Origin: Nocardia aurantiaca
Lineage (GTDB): Bacteria; Actinomycetota; Actinomycetes; Mycobacteriales; Mycobacteriaceae
Length of the DNA: 64,000 bases
Assembly: GCF_009708175.1 (NCBI RefSeq)
Contig: NZ_WMBB01000003.1
Span: 496,001 to 560,000 of the forward strand
Direction of reading: 5' to 3'
Shown: in pieces, positions 7,331-15,377 of the stretch
Numbering within the stretch: position 1 is the first letter of the stretch
How the letters are laid out: the number at the start of each line of letters is the position of its first letter
Position numbers and translations under genes: made by a program
The notes under the pieces: model-generated
Seen by the model: the letters and a program-made list of their open reading frames with translations, nothing else
What the model was told of the DNA's origin: nothing
The model's database searches: none

Positions 7331-8548
7331 TCACAGATGCGGAAGTATCTCGGGCTGCGCGAGTCGCTTGATGATTTCCGCGGGGCTCGTATCGCTGCGA
7401 CCGAAAACAGCATCGAAATAGGCCAGTAGGCAGGAGCGTTGGAGGTCGACCGAGCGGCTTGCATCGATCGAGCCGATCGCCTCGTTCTTCACGTCTGCGC
7501 TCAGAAGGCCCGCCGTGGCCAGCGCTGACACGATCACCTGTTCGTCGGTGAGGGACATGTGCCGGGTGCCGGTGATGCGGAGGGGCAGCTTCAATCCGGT
7601 GTTGGTTACCCAATACGGTTCCCAGCCCGCGTGTCCGAACCACGGCGAGGTGTCGCTGGCAAGCATCAGCAGCGGCCGATCCAGACCGTCGGTGGAAACG
7701 GAGCCGAGTATCGGCCCGTCCAGATCGACGCCGGCGGCGACCCTCGAGTCGTCGTGCATGGTTTGAGCGGTGGTCGACCCGCCGAGAGAATGGCCGAACA
7801 TGCCGACCTTTGTCAGGTCCAGATCATCGGCGAGGCGCGGCGGTAGCGCAGGACCCGCATCGGTGGAGTGTCCGGCCGCGGCAGCGAGTTGATCGAGAAC
7901 GAATCGCGCATCGGCCACCCGGGTTGGGACCAACAGGTCGGGCAGGATGTCCGGCGGCGAATCCAATGGCACCGCACTGTGTTCGGTGCGCCCATCGGGG
8001 AATTGAACGGCGAACGCTTCGTGAGTGTGGTTGATGGCAACCACGACGTAGCCATGGCTGGCAAGATCTTCGGCTTGGGCGGTGCTCAACCCGGTGGTGT
8101 CGTCCATTCCTGGAGAATTCAGCAGGATCGGAAACTGCCCGCTGCCGGCTCGGGCCGGCTCATCGCTGCGGCTATGGCTGGGCGCGAGCGCCCAGCTGCC
8201 GGAAGCGACACCGCTCTGGGTGAGGTAGTAGCTCTGTTCTTCTCGACCGCCCGGCGGCATCCACGGTGCTAGAGGTGAGGAGTTGGCGTCGTCAGCTGGA
8301 TACCAGATCTGCACCATCAGTTCGCGTCGGCGGCTGGGATCCCATGGATCGGCGCGATTGGCATCGATGAGATGCAATTCGGTGACGCCAACCGGATCGG
8401 GCCCGGTCGGAGCGGGCAAAGTGATCGTGATAGCCGGACCTGTGGGTGTGCCGGGGCTCGCTTCCGCGACGCCAGCGGCAGCTGTGGCAGCTATCGATGC
8501 TGCGGCAACGGCCAGAATACGACGACGTAAACCCCTGTGCTCCAACAT
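7331..8548 (-). CDS. Secreted alpha/beta hydrolase, PAF-acetylhydrolase-like
   Basis: A 405-residue protein. ATG 8548 is chosen because GGGGGA lies 3-4 nt upstream and it exposes a clean signal peptide: RGLRRR, a hydrophobic stretch, then an Ala-rich end near EASP (residue 31). The hydrolase fold carries GHSLGG with nucleophile Ser254, LDGPIL as the likely oxyanion/Asp region, and GTRHMSLTD, which matches the catalytic His context of PAF-acetylhydrolase-type lipases. It probably cleaves short or oxidised acyl esters outside the membrane. Convergent to the kinase upstream and divergent from the thioesterase at 8987. The substrate cannot be read from sequence. Confidence 0.82.
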   Translation of the reverse strand: MLEHRGLRRRILAVAAASIAATAAAGVAEASPGTPTGPAITITLPAPTGPDPVGVTELHLIDANRADPWDPSRRRELMVQIWYPADDANSSPLAPWMPPGGREEQSYYLTQSGVASGSWALAPSHSRSDEPARAGSGQFPILLNSPGMDDTTGLSTAQAEDLASHGYVVVAINHTHEAFAVQFPDGRTEHSAVPLDSPPDILPDLLVPTRVADARFVLDQLAAAAGHSTDAGPALPPRLADDLDLTKVGMFGHSLGGSTTAQTMHDDSRVAAGVDLDGPILGSVSTDGLDRPLLMLASDTSPWFGHAGWEPYWVTNTGLKLPLRITGTRHMSLTDEQVIVSALATAGLLSADVKNEAIGSIDASRSVDLQRSCLLAYFDAVFGRSDTSPAEIIKRLAQPEILPHL

Positions 8549-8986
8549 AATTCCCCCGAGTAGGTATGGGCCTCGGTTGGCCACCATACAAGATCGGATA
8601 TCGACATGGGGCCACTGATCGTCGAGTTCAGATCAAGACCCGGCGTAACCATGACTTTCGATGACCTCGCCTGCGAGGTAGTCCGCCCAACTGGCTTGGG
8701 CCACAGATCGAGCACGGCCGGTCGAACTTCCGAGGCCCCCGCTGACCGCTTTGGTCAGCGCGGTATGCGGCAAAGTAGTGCGTTCCCGGCGCGGAGCCGA
8801 TGACTTGGCGGTGTACGCAGACTGCGAGTCGATCGTCTTCGTGTCTGTTCCGGCGAGGTGCTACAGCATCCGGATTTCGTTGTGTTGCAAGGCGTTCAAG
8901 TCGGCGCAACAACGAGATATTGAAACGTGTTCTAGTATGGCGATACGCATCGTAGCGATACAGAACGTGGCAGGTAGGGGCGCGAG
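8549..8986. other. Divergent intergenic region with hairpin repeat
   Basis: 438 nt between the secreted hydrolase and the thioesterase. It must hold both promoters, but no -35/-10 pair is convincing. It contains one good hairpin repeat (8740-8785). Near 8940-8960 a GCGATAC word occurs twice. No gene seen. Confidence 0.5.
8740..8785 (+). repeat. Hairpin repeat copy 1
   Basis: CGCTGACC-GCTTT-GGTCAGCG forms a perfect 8-bp stem. The shared tail CGGTATGCGGCA...AGTGCGTTC follows. Relative to other copies the left arm carries A where they have G; this A pairs with the T that makes a G-T wobble in them, so pairing is kept. Confidence 0.7.
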
Positions 8987-9805
8987 ATGTCGAATGCTGA
9001 TGAGTTGCCAACCGGGTTCTTCGAATCTCTCGACGATGGGTTCGTTGCACTCGAAGCAGCACGAGGGCCGTGGAGACCCGACTCGATCGGCGGCCAAGCC
9101 CTGACCGCGCTCGCGGCCCGGGAACTGGAACGACACTGTCCGATCGAGTCGTCCGGATGTCGCCTCACCCTCGACTTCATCAGACCCACCACCTTCGACG
9201 CGATCCAAGCACGGACCGAACTCATCCGATCGAGCACGCGATTGGCGCTCCTACATCTGGACCTGCTCCAGTCCGATCACGTCGTTGTCCGAGCATCGGC
9301 GCTGTTCGTGCGTCCATTAGAGACGGACCAGGCCGACGGCAATGCCTGGACACCCGCCCTGGACTTCTCCCGTCCTGGCATCGTTGTGAGTCCTCCGGAG
9401 GCAACTACACCGGCCTCGATGATCAGCAGCGCGGGATATCCCGACGACTGGTCGGCCGACTTCGCCGACCACCGAAACAACGCCCGCAAACGGATGTGGA
9501 CCGCCACGATGATCCCCGCCGTCGCAGGTGAGAAAGCAACCCCCTTCACACGTGTCGCCACCCTGGCCGAGGCCACGAGTTTCGTCACCAACTGGAGCGG
9601 GGACGGCGTGCCCTTCATCAATGCCGATGTCACTCTGAACCTGTGCCGCATGCCTGAATCCGATGGATTGGGTTTGGAATCGAACGGTCAGCATGCGGCA
9701 CACGGCGTAGCAGTGGGTTCCGCTACGCTCTATGACGAATTCGGCGTCCTCGGAGTCTCTTCCGTTACCGCAGTGGCCAACACCCAACGCCGGGTTCGCT
9801 TCTAG
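8987..9805 (+). CDS. Acyl-CoA thioesterase, double hotdog type
   Basis: A protein of 272 residues of the TesB/4HBT_3-like thioesterase family. The N-terminal hotdog contains GPWRPDSIGGQALTALAARELER and LTLDFIRPTTFDAIQARTELIRSSTRLALLHLD (the strand pattern typical of this family). The C-terminal hotdog contains TRVATLAEATSFVTNWSGDGVPFINADVTLNLCRMPES, then GVAVGSATLYDEFG. It should hydrolyse an acyl-CoA in the cytoplasm; similar proteins accompany lipid or aromatic CoA metabolism. ATG 8987 has a purine-rich GGGGCGCGAG directly upstream. It stands alone between hairpin repeats, so no operon partner is suggested. The acyl substrate is unknown. Confidence 0.78.
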   Translation: MSNADELPTGFFESLDDGFVALEAARGPWRPDSIGGQALTALAARELERHCPIESSGCRLTLDFIRPTTFDAIQARTELIRSSTRLALLHLDLLQSDHVVVRASALFVRPLETDQADGNAWTPALDFSRPGIVVSPPEATTPASMISSAGYPDDWSADFADHRNNARKRMWTATMIPAVAGEKATPFTRVATLAEATSFVTNWSGDGVPFINADVTLNLCRMPESDGLGLESNGQHAAHGVAVGSATLYDEFGVLGVSSVTAVANTQRRVRF

Positions 9806-10132
9806 CACTCACGCGAGACTCCACGGATGCACTCATCGATGATGGTGCGTTTGGCCGACCGCGGCTCGACGCAACCCGTTGATCCTCCGCCACCTCGCCC
9901 CGGTCGGCTCGGTCAGCGCGGTATGCCGCGAGACACTGCGCGGCGATGACCGAGCCGCAGGTGTTCCGGCTGCGCGAATCGGTGTACACGACAACATGCC
10001 CCAGGAAGGTGGTTACAGCTGATGTCTCCGGCGGCGGCGCGGTAGGCCAGCAAGTGGCGCTCTGCGCTCGGACCGGCCAATCGGGGCCGGTGCGCAAGAA
10101 GCGAAAGCGTCAGGCGTGCTTATGATCTCGCC
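9806..10132. other. Intergenic region with diverged hairpin repeat
   Basis: 327 nt without a supported gene. A diverged hairpin repeat (CGGTCGGCTCGGTCAGCGCGG, then TATGCCGCG) lies at about 9901-9935. The remainder shows nothing I can name. Confidence 0.45.
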
Positions 10133-10573
10133 ATGACGTATGCATTGTATGCCTGGGGGAACTTCATCGACGAAGTCGGTTTGGACCGGGACCCCGGCTG
10201 GCTCGACGCAGCGCTGCTGCGGGGCGAGCGGGACGTCGTCAGCGAGGAACTGATGATCGGGGATACCGAGACGCTGCGGGTGGACGGACCGGGCACGATC
10301 TTCACCGTCGACGGGCAGCGGGTCGAGGGTCGCGACCTGGTGGGACGCGATCTGGGCGACGCGCGCTGGCAGGTGGCGCAGATCCTGGTGGCCACCGACG
10401 GGACCCACGAGGATGCACTGCGGGTCATGGCGGTGGTCGAGGAGGATGGCGACTACGCGACCGATACGGCGCCACAGCACAATCCGGTCGGTGTCGGCGA
10501 GGTCGTGACCTTGTGGTCCGACGAGCATGGCCAGTGGGATCTGGCCCTGGTCCGCCGCGCTGTCACGGGCTGA
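10133..10573 (+). CDS. Conserved-looking hypothetical protein
   Basis: A protein of 146 residues, acidic, with no signal peptide or membrane helix. It begins MTYALYAWGNFIDEVGLD and has a beta-rich middle (ETLRVDGPGTIFTVDGQRVEG, GRDLGDARWQVAQILVATDG), ending GEVVTLWSDEHGQWDLALVRRAVTG. Codon use is typical high-GC3, supporting a real gene. I do not recognise the family with certainty. It may belong to a small uncharacterised actinobacterial family. Isolated: the LysR gene downstream converges on it. Confidence 0.6.
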   Translation: MTYALYAWGNFIDEVGLDRDPGWLDAALLRGERDVVSEELMIGDTETLRVDGPGTIFTVDGQRVEGRDLVGRDLGDARWQVAQILVATDGTHEDALRVMAVVEEDGDYATDTAPQHNPVGVGEVVTLWSDEHGQWDLALVRRAVTG

Positions 10574-10899
10574 CGTTCACCACTGCCACCGCAGTGATCT
10601 CGATGTGAGGCATTACCGACCCGGCCGGCATGCGCCAGCCGGACCGCAGACGCTCCACCAGCAAGAACAACTTGGTGATGCGGTCCCAGAGTTGATGTGG
10701 CCCAACGGCTCTCCGGTCGCCGTGCGTTCGCATGACGCGCCCAAGCAGCCCCGGAACACGCTCGCTGGTGACGTCCGAATTCCCCGATAGCCGACATCAG
10801 GATTCACCGGCCGGCATTTGCGGATGTATGCCGAATCCGGATGTATTCCGAAAGATTGGTGATGCTCGATACGGCGGGCGAACAGTGGTGTCGACCTGG
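10574..10899. other. Intergenic region between convergent genes
   Basis: 326 nt between the ends of the hypothetical gene and the LysR gene. It holds a 17-bp tandem duplication (10821-10854). No gene and no obvious terminator hairpin seen. Confidence 0.45.
10821..10854. repeat. 17-bp tandem direct repeat
   Basis: Two adjacent 17-bp units, CGGATGTATGCCGAATC (10821-10837) and CGGATGTATTCCGAAAG (10838-10854), agree at 14 of 17 positions. The second unit contains a small dyad (CGGA...TCCG). Function unknown. Confidence 0.6.
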
Positions 10900-11739
10900 T
10901 TAGAGGCGTGTCGCGGTGTGGACGAGGTCGGCAACGGCTTTGGATCTGCTGTGTGGTGGCCAAGCGATGACGGTCGTGACGGCCGGTGCGTCTGGCACGG
11001 GCACGACGGCATGATCGTCGCGTAGCTGGGTTCGCAGCGACTCGGGCACGACCGCGCAGGCCAGTCCGAGCGCGATCAGTTGGAATAGTTGGGTATGGTC
11101 GCGCACCTGCGGGCCGGGGCCGTCCGGATAGCTGCCATCCCGTCCAGGCCAGCGCGGCAGGGGCGGGTTCGTCAGGGTGTTGACCTCGGCCAACGGCACA
11201 TGCTTCCGGTTGGCGAGGGGATGACCCGCAGGCAGGACCACGACCTGCTGTTCGGTGTGCAGATCCTCGGTGTCGAATCCGGCTGTCGTGTCGTAAGGCC
11301 GGTGGAGCAGAGCAACGTCGGCACGCCCGTTGCGTAGCAGATTTTCCGGCTGGCCTGGCCCGCACAGCATCACCTCGACTGCCACGGCGCCCGGTTCGGC
11401 GGCGTAGGCGTGCAGCAGCTTCGACAACAGTTCGCTGGACGCTCCGGCCTTGGTGGCCAGCACCACACCGGGCTGGTCGGCCGCGGCACGGCGGGTTCGC
11501 CGCTCGGCGGCTTCGACCGCGTCGAGCGCGGTCCGGGCCTCCCGCAGCAGCACCGCCCCGGCCTCGGTCAAGGCGATGGCGCGAGCGGTGCGGTGCAGCA
11601 GGACGACTCCGAGCCGCCGTTCGAGCTGCTGGATGGCTCGCGATAGTGGTGGTTGCGCGATCGCGAGCCGTTGTGCAGCCCGCCCGAAGTGCAACTCCTC
11701 GGCGACGGCGACGAAGTATCGCATCTCCCGCGTCTCCAC
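10900..11739 (-). CDS. LysR-family transcriptional regulator
   Basis: A 279-residue regulator when started at GTG 11739, which gives VETREMRYFVAVAEELHFGRAA, the standard LysR N-terminus; longer in-frame starts would add unrelated residues. The winged helix-turn-helix (about 1-65) contains QRLAIAQPPLSRAIQQLERRLGVVLLHRTARAIALTEAG. The rest is a LysR substrate-binding domain (VMLCGPGQPENLLRNGRADVALLHRP). It diverges from the SDR gene at 11845, and the 105-nt gap contains a T-N11-A dyad typical of LysR sites. It therefore probably controls the SDR and quinone oxidoreductase genes and itself, in response to a ligand not evident here. Confidence 0.9.
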   Translation of the reverse strand: METREMRYFVAVAEELHFGRAAQRLAIAQPPLSRAIQQLERRLGVVLLHRTARAIALTEAGAVLLREARTALDAVEAAERRTRRAAADQPGVVLATKAGASSELLSKLLHAYAAEPGAVAVEVMLCGPGQPENLLRNGRADVALLHRPYDTTAGFDTEDLHTEQQVVVLPAGHPLANRKHVPLAEVNTLTNPPLPRWPGRDGSYPDGPGPQVRDHTQLFQLIALGLACAVVPESLRTQLRDDHAVVPVPDAPAVTTVIAWPPHSRSKAVADLVHTATRL

Positions 11740-11771
11740 CAGGTCATGGTATCCGGCGATGACCACGACCA

Positions 11772-11786
11772 ATACCCGTGCGGTAT
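11772..11786. promoter_or_regulatory. LysR-type binding site (T-N11-A dyad)
   Basis: ATACC-CGTGC-GGTAT is a perfect 5-bp dyad with the T (11773)...A (11785) spacing of 11 nt that defines LysR boxes. It lies between the divergent LysR and SDR genes. A further GGTATCC half-site occurs near 11750, possibly the activation site. Confidence 0.6.
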
Positions 11787-11844
11787 CGCCGCCCACCCGA
11801 TCGGTCTTGGACGCTGCACCCGGAGCCGCAGCAGGATCGGCGAT

Positions 11845-12570
11845 GTGAGTGAACAGACGATTGCGCTGGTGACCGGCGCGAACAAGGGAATCGGATACGA
11901 GATCGCCGCTGGCCTGGGCGCGCTCGGCTGGCGAATCGGTGTAGGCGCGCGCGATCGGCAACGCCGCGACACCGCGGTGGAGAAGCTGCGCGCGGCCGGG
12001 ACCGATGCGTTCGGTGTGCCGCTCGACGTGACCGACGACGCAAATGTGGCCGCGGCGGCCGAATTGATCGCCGACCATGCCGGAGGGCTCGATGTTCTGG
12101 TCAACAACGCCGCGATCACCGGCGGTTCGCCGCAGACACCGACCACGCTCGATCCCGCGACCGTGCGAGCTGTCGTGGAAACCAACGTGATCGGGGTCAT
12201 CCGGGTCACCAACGCGATGCTGCCGATGCTGCGCGCCTCGGCCTCACCGCGGATCGTCAACATGTCCAGCAGCGTCGGCTCGCTCGCCCTGCAAACCACA
12301 CCCGACATCGACATGGGCCCGGTTCCCGCCGCCTACTTGGCCTCGAAGACCTTCCTCAACGCCCTCACTATCCAATACGTCAAGGAACTGGGTGATACCA
12401 ACATCCTGATCAACTCCGGCTGTCCCGGTTTCACCGCCACCGACCTCAACGGCTTTCGCGGCGTCCGTACACCGCAAGAGGGTGCGGCCATCGCGATTCG
12501 CCTCGCGACCCTGCCCGGCGACGGACCGACCGGCGGATTCTTCGACGACGCCGGAACGGTGCCCTGGTGA
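11845..12570 (+). CDS. Short-chain dehydrogenase/reductase
   Basis: A classical SDR of 241 residues from GTG 11845 (AGGA 9 nt upstream). It has the TGANKGIG cofactor motif near the N-terminus, an NNAAI-type strand (VLVNNAAITGG), the catalytic Ser region NMSSSVGS and the Y-x-x-x-K pair in AAYLASKTFLN. The basic residue of GARDRQRR after the second strand suggests NADPH. It closely resembles carbonyl-reductase-type SDRs that end in GPTGGFFDDAG. It probably forms an operon with the quinone oxidoreductase 72 nt downstream and is controlled by the divergent LysR. The substrate is presumably a small carbonyl compound or quinone. Confidence 0.88.
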   Translation: MSEQTIALVTGANKGIGYEIAAGLGALGWRIGVGARDRQRRDTAVEKLRAAGTDAFGVPLDVTDDANVAAAAELIADHAGGLDVLVNNAAITGGSPQTPTTLDPATVRAVVETNVIGVIRVTNAMLPMLRASASPRIVNMSSSVGSLALQTTPDIDMGPVPAAYLASKTFLNALTIQYVKELGDTNILINSGCPGFTATDLNGFRGVRTPQEGAAIAIRLATLPGDGPTGGFFDDAGTVPW

Positions 12571-12642
12571 CGGGCACACCGGCGCCACCATTCCCGTTCT
12601 CGAGATCAGCCGCGCGTCACACATCGGAGGACAAGAAAGACC

Positions 12643-13566
12643 ATGGCAAAGGCAGTCAGATACGACGAGTTCGGCGGAATCGAGGTCTTGCGGGTCGACG
12701 ATGTCGACCGCCCCGTACCCGACGACGGGCAGGTCCTGGTTCGGGTCAAGGCGGCAGGCATCAACCCTGGTGAGGCGGCCATTCGAACCGGCGCGATGGC
12801 CGGCATCTTTCCCTCGACGTTTCCGTCCGGGCAAGGCAGCGATCTCGCCGGGGTTGTCGCCGAGGTCGGTGTCGGAGTCGACCGATTCTCGGTCGGCGAC
12901 AAGGTGATCGGGTTCTCCGAGAAGCGGGCCGCCCAGGCCGAGTTGGTCCTGGTCGACGTCGACAACCTCACACCCAAACCGAACGGCGTCCCTTGGGAGG
13001 TGGCCGGCGGCTTGTACGTCGCCGGGGTGACCGCTTGGGGGGCAGTACATTCCGTGCAACTCGACAAGGGGGAGACCGTTGTCGTCTCCGCAGCAGCCGG
13101 AGGAGTCGGCTCGCTCGCCGTTCAGCTCGCTCGCCGTGCCGGAGCCACGGTCATCGGCCTCGCGAGCCATCACAACCACGAGTGGCTGCAAAGCCACGGC
13201 GTGATCCCGGTCGCATACGGTGACCGCGCCCTCGACCGGATCGAGGCCGCCGCACCGGGCGGCATCGACGCCTTCATCGACACCCACGGCGGCGGGTACG
13301 TCGAACTGGCCCTTGCCCTCGGCGTCGCGGTCGAGCGGATCGACACCATCGCCGATTTCGCAGCGGCCGCGAAGTACGGAGTCAAGACCGAACCCGGAAC
13401 CAACGCCAGGCCGGGCGCCGAGGTACTCGCCGAATTGGCCGCCCTGATCGCCGAGGGACACCTCGAAGTTCCTATCGCGAACGTCTACCCGTTGGCACAG
13501 GTCCGCCGGGCCTACACCGAACTCGAACGCCGACACACTCACGGCAAAATCGTGCTCGAGCCCTAA
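12643..13566 (+). CDS. NADP-dependent quinone oxidoreductase (MDR, zinc-less)
   Basis: A medium-chain dehydrogenase/reductase of 307 residues. The GroES-like N-terminus reads MAKAVRYDEFGGIEVLRV...VLVRVKAAGINPGEAAIR, and the nucleotide-binding domain has AAAGGVGSLAVQLARRAGATVIG. The structural zinc cysteines of alcohol dehydrogenases are absent, as in quinone oxidoreductases. The C-terminus is HTHGKIVLEP. GGAGG lies 11 nt before ATG 12643. The enzyme probably reduces quinones or enones with NADPH. It follows the SDR gene and likely belongs to the same LysR-controlled unit, perhaps handling reactive carbonyls. Confidence 0.88.
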   Translation: MAKAVRYDEFGGIEVLRVDDVDRPVPDDGQVLVRVKAAGINPGEAAIRTGAMAGIFPSTFPSGQGSDLAGVVAEVGVGVDRFSVGDKVIGFSEKRAAQAELVLVDVDNLTPKPNGVPWEVAGGLYVAGVTAWGAVHSVQLDKGETVVVSAAAGGVGSLAVQLARRAGATVIGLASHHNHEWLQSHGVIPVAYGDRALDRIEAAAPGGIDAFIDTHGGGYVELALALGVAVERIDTIADFAAAAKYGVKTEPGTNARPGAEVLAELAALIAEGHLEVPIANVYPLAQVRRAYTELERRHTHGKIVLEP

Positions 13567-13738
13567 CCTGTACCAACACAATGCAGCCCGCTCCAAGAAC
13601 CGCAGGATGAATCCCGTCGGGACTGTCCAGTCGGCCACCCTGGGGACCGCTACAACCCGACGACACATCCGATATTCGGCAGCACCGTGCGTTCCGCCGA
13701 CGTCGAAGACCTAGAGCTCGTTGATCTTTCGAGGCGCC

Positions 13739-13785
13739 GCGCTGGCCGGTTCGGTCAGCGCGGTATGCGGCAGATTAGTGCGTTC
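13739..13785 (+). repeat. Hairpin repeat copy 2
   Basis: GCGCTGGCC-GGTTC-GGTCAGCGC pairs over 9 positions with one G-T wobble. The tail GGTATGCGGCAGATTAGTGC, then GTTC, follows. It sits between convergent genes. Confidence 0.75.
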
Positions 13786-13795
13786 TGCCGGACCG

Positions 13796-14314
13796 TCAGC
13801 GTGGAGCGGTGTTAGTGGTGAAGAGGTCCCTGACCGGCTCTCTGGCCTCCCACCCGTCGAACATCGGCTCACGGGAGCCGGATTCAGGACCGCTGCGGCC
13901 ATTCGCAGAGCCTCCGACCACCCAACCCGGCACTTCTTCGGATGTCACAACGAACAGGTTCTCCCACCGCTTCAGATCGCGTCCGAGAACCCTCGTGACG
14001 GTTGCATACACGTCACCGTCGGTCACCATGGCGATGTCGATGCCGGTCAACCTATTCGGCAGGCATACAAAGTCGGCGGGCTTGAACAGAACTTCGATGC
14101 GGGGCTCGTCAGCGGAGCCGCCCCAGCTGCGCAGCAATAGCCCGGTATGCCCCGGACCCCATTGCCAAACCTCGAAGGTGCGCGAACTCGCGAAAACATG
14201 CATGGAGAGATCTTCGTGCCACCGCGACCACCATCGGGCAACGACCCGGATGCGGCCGGGCCGTTGATCATCGAGCCCCTTCGGATCGGCATGAACGGCT
14301 GACCATTGCCTCAC
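13796..14314 (-). CDS. Hypothetical protein next to hairpin repeats
   Basis: A 172-residue frame if started at GTG 14314; extending it upstream would translate the hairpin repeat, so that start is preferred. It contains RIRVVARWWSRWHEDLSMHVFASSRTFEVWQWGPGHTGLLLRSWG, then PRIEVLFKPADFVCLPNRLTGIDIAMV, GDVYATVTRVLGRDLKRWENLFVVTSEEVPGWVVGG. The Trp-rich beta pattern and coherent codon use suggest a real soluble protein, but I recognise no family. No good ribosome binding site is visible, so the N-terminus may have been altered by the repeat. It follows another hypothetical gene in the same direction. Confidence 0.5.
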   Translation of the reverse strand: MRQWSAVHADPKGLDDQRPGRIRVVARWWSRWHEDLSMHVFASSRTFEVWQWGPGHTGLLLRSWGGSADEPRIEVLFKPADFVCLPNRLTGIDIAMVTDGDVYATVTRVLGRDLKRWENLFVVTSEEVPGWVVGGSANGRSGPESGSREPMFDGWEAREPVRDLFTTNTAPR

Positions 14315-14315
14315 T

Positions 14316-14348
14316 GCGCTGGCCGGTGTGGTCAGCGCGGGAAGCAGC
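14316..14348 (+). repeat. Hairpin repeat copy 3
   Basis: GCGCTGGCC-GGTGT-GGTCAGCGC keeps the stem of the other copies with a changed loop; the tail is diverged (GGGAAGCAGC). It lies between the ends of two minus-strand hypothetical genes. Confidence 0.65.
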
Positions 14349-14360
14349 ATGAGCAGATGT

Positions 14361-14762
14361 TCAGCCGACAGTTTCACGTTCTGCAAGGAATCGATCGAGC
14401 AGGTCGAACAGCACTTCGAGGATGCGGATTTCCTGCCCGGGACTGAGATCTGTGACAAAGTCCCACTCGGGCAGCGCGATCTGCTTGATCAAAACAGGCC
14501 AGGCGAAGCTGCTCTGGCGACGAAGGTGATTGGCGACAAGCCAGTCACGGAAGCCATCCAGTCCTGCACCGCCCGACCGACGCGCGGCGTAGTCGTAACC
14601 GTCGAGGAAGCACGTCACGCCACGAACACTTGTGAAGCCGATGAACAAGCCTGGGCGCGCAGCGAACTGACGGAGGTATTCACGTTCGGTGAGGCTGTTC
14701 GGGTCCATCGGCTTCGGCTCGATCTCTCTTGCTCGCCGGGCGAAGTGAGTATCGATGTCCAT
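14361..14762 (-). CDS. Hypothetical protein, GYDYA-type
   Basis: A 133-residue protein from ATG 14762, which has GGAG six nt upstream; an ATG 12 nt earlier lacks one. It contains LTEREYLRQFAARPGLFIGFTSVRGVTCFLDGYDYAAR, LDGFRDWLVANHLRRQSSFAWPVLIKQIALPEWDF and a helical C-terminus (GQEIRILEVLFDLLDRFLAE). Proteins with this 'RPGL..FLDGYD..GF..WL' layout recur in actinobacteria as single hypothetical genes, sometimes beside toxin-like genes; that association is from memory only. No signal peptide. Function unknown. Confidence 0.6.
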   Translation of the reverse strand: MDIDTHFARRAREIEPKPMDPNSLTEREYLRQFAARPGLFIGFTSVRGVTCFLDGYDYAARRSGGAGLDGFRDWLVANHLRRQSSFAWPVLIKQIALPEWDFVTDLSPGQEIRILEVLFDLLDRFLAERETVG

Positions 14763-14920
14763 GGGTTTCTCCATTCCGCGAGTTCACCATGCCGACGGTG
14801 ACCGTGGATACATGAGAGCTCGCCACTGCCAGTCCACCCCGGACGCAGCGCAGCGCACCGAACTCAGCATGTGCGTGCTCCCGCCAGCCGGGCCCGCAGC
14901 TGGTTCTGAACGCCCGGGTC

Positions 14921-14939
14921 GCGGCAGAATAGTGCGTTC
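14921..14939 (+). repeat. Hairpin repeat tail only
   Basis: GCGGCAGAATAGTGCGTTC matches the 3' part of the hairpin repeat; the stem-loop half is missing. It abuts the end of the PPOX-family gene at 14946. Confidence 0.55.
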
Positions 14940-14945
14940 GTCCCA

Positions 14946-15377
14946 TCAAACGCTGGCAACCGCAGTGATCTTGCGCGGGGCGATCGCAACTACCACTCTC
15001 CCCCGAGCCATCGCACGATCAACCGCCCCCGGCGCGACAGTGTTGTCGATGTACTTGGCCTGAATACGCCGAGTCCAGGTCTCATCCGGATCTACCGAGA
15101 CGGTCGCATCCCCGACCAGCCGCACCTGCTTGTTCGGCCGTTCGCCGTCGGCGCGCAGTTCGGCCTCGACGTCGATCACCAACCCCACCTTGGGATTCCG
15201 CATGATCCTGCCCAGATGCGGACGGCCTGGATAACTGGTCAGGTAGATACGCCCGTCCTCCCACAAGAACCAGATCGGGGTGACGTGGGGATACCCTTGC
15301 GAGTCGATCGTCGACAGATGCGCGACGACATCCAGACCCAGTAGCTCCCCGATCTCGGCGACTTCCAGACGGCGCAT
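14946..15377 (-). CDS. Pyridoxamine 5'-phosphate oxidase-family protein
   Basis: A 143-residue split-barrel flavin/F420-binding protein. Diagnostic segments are VVAHLSTIDSQGYPHVTPIWFLWEDGRIYLTSYPGRPHLGRIMRNPKVGLVIDVE and a late RVVVAIAPRKITAV. The family includes FMN- and F420-dependent reductases in Mycobacteriales; the small size and layout fit the F420/FMN-binding PPOX enzymes rather than true PdxH. It acts in the cytoplasm on an unknown substrate. Monocistronic, flanked by hairpin repeats on both sides. Confidence 0.85.
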   Translation of the reverse strand: MRRLEVAEIGELLGLDVVAHLSTIDSQGYPHVTPIWFLWEDGRIYLTSYPGRPHLGRIMRNPKVGLVIDVEAELRADGERPNKQVRLVGDATVSVDPDETWTRRIQAKYIDNTVAPGAVDRAMARGRVVVAIAPRKITAVASV

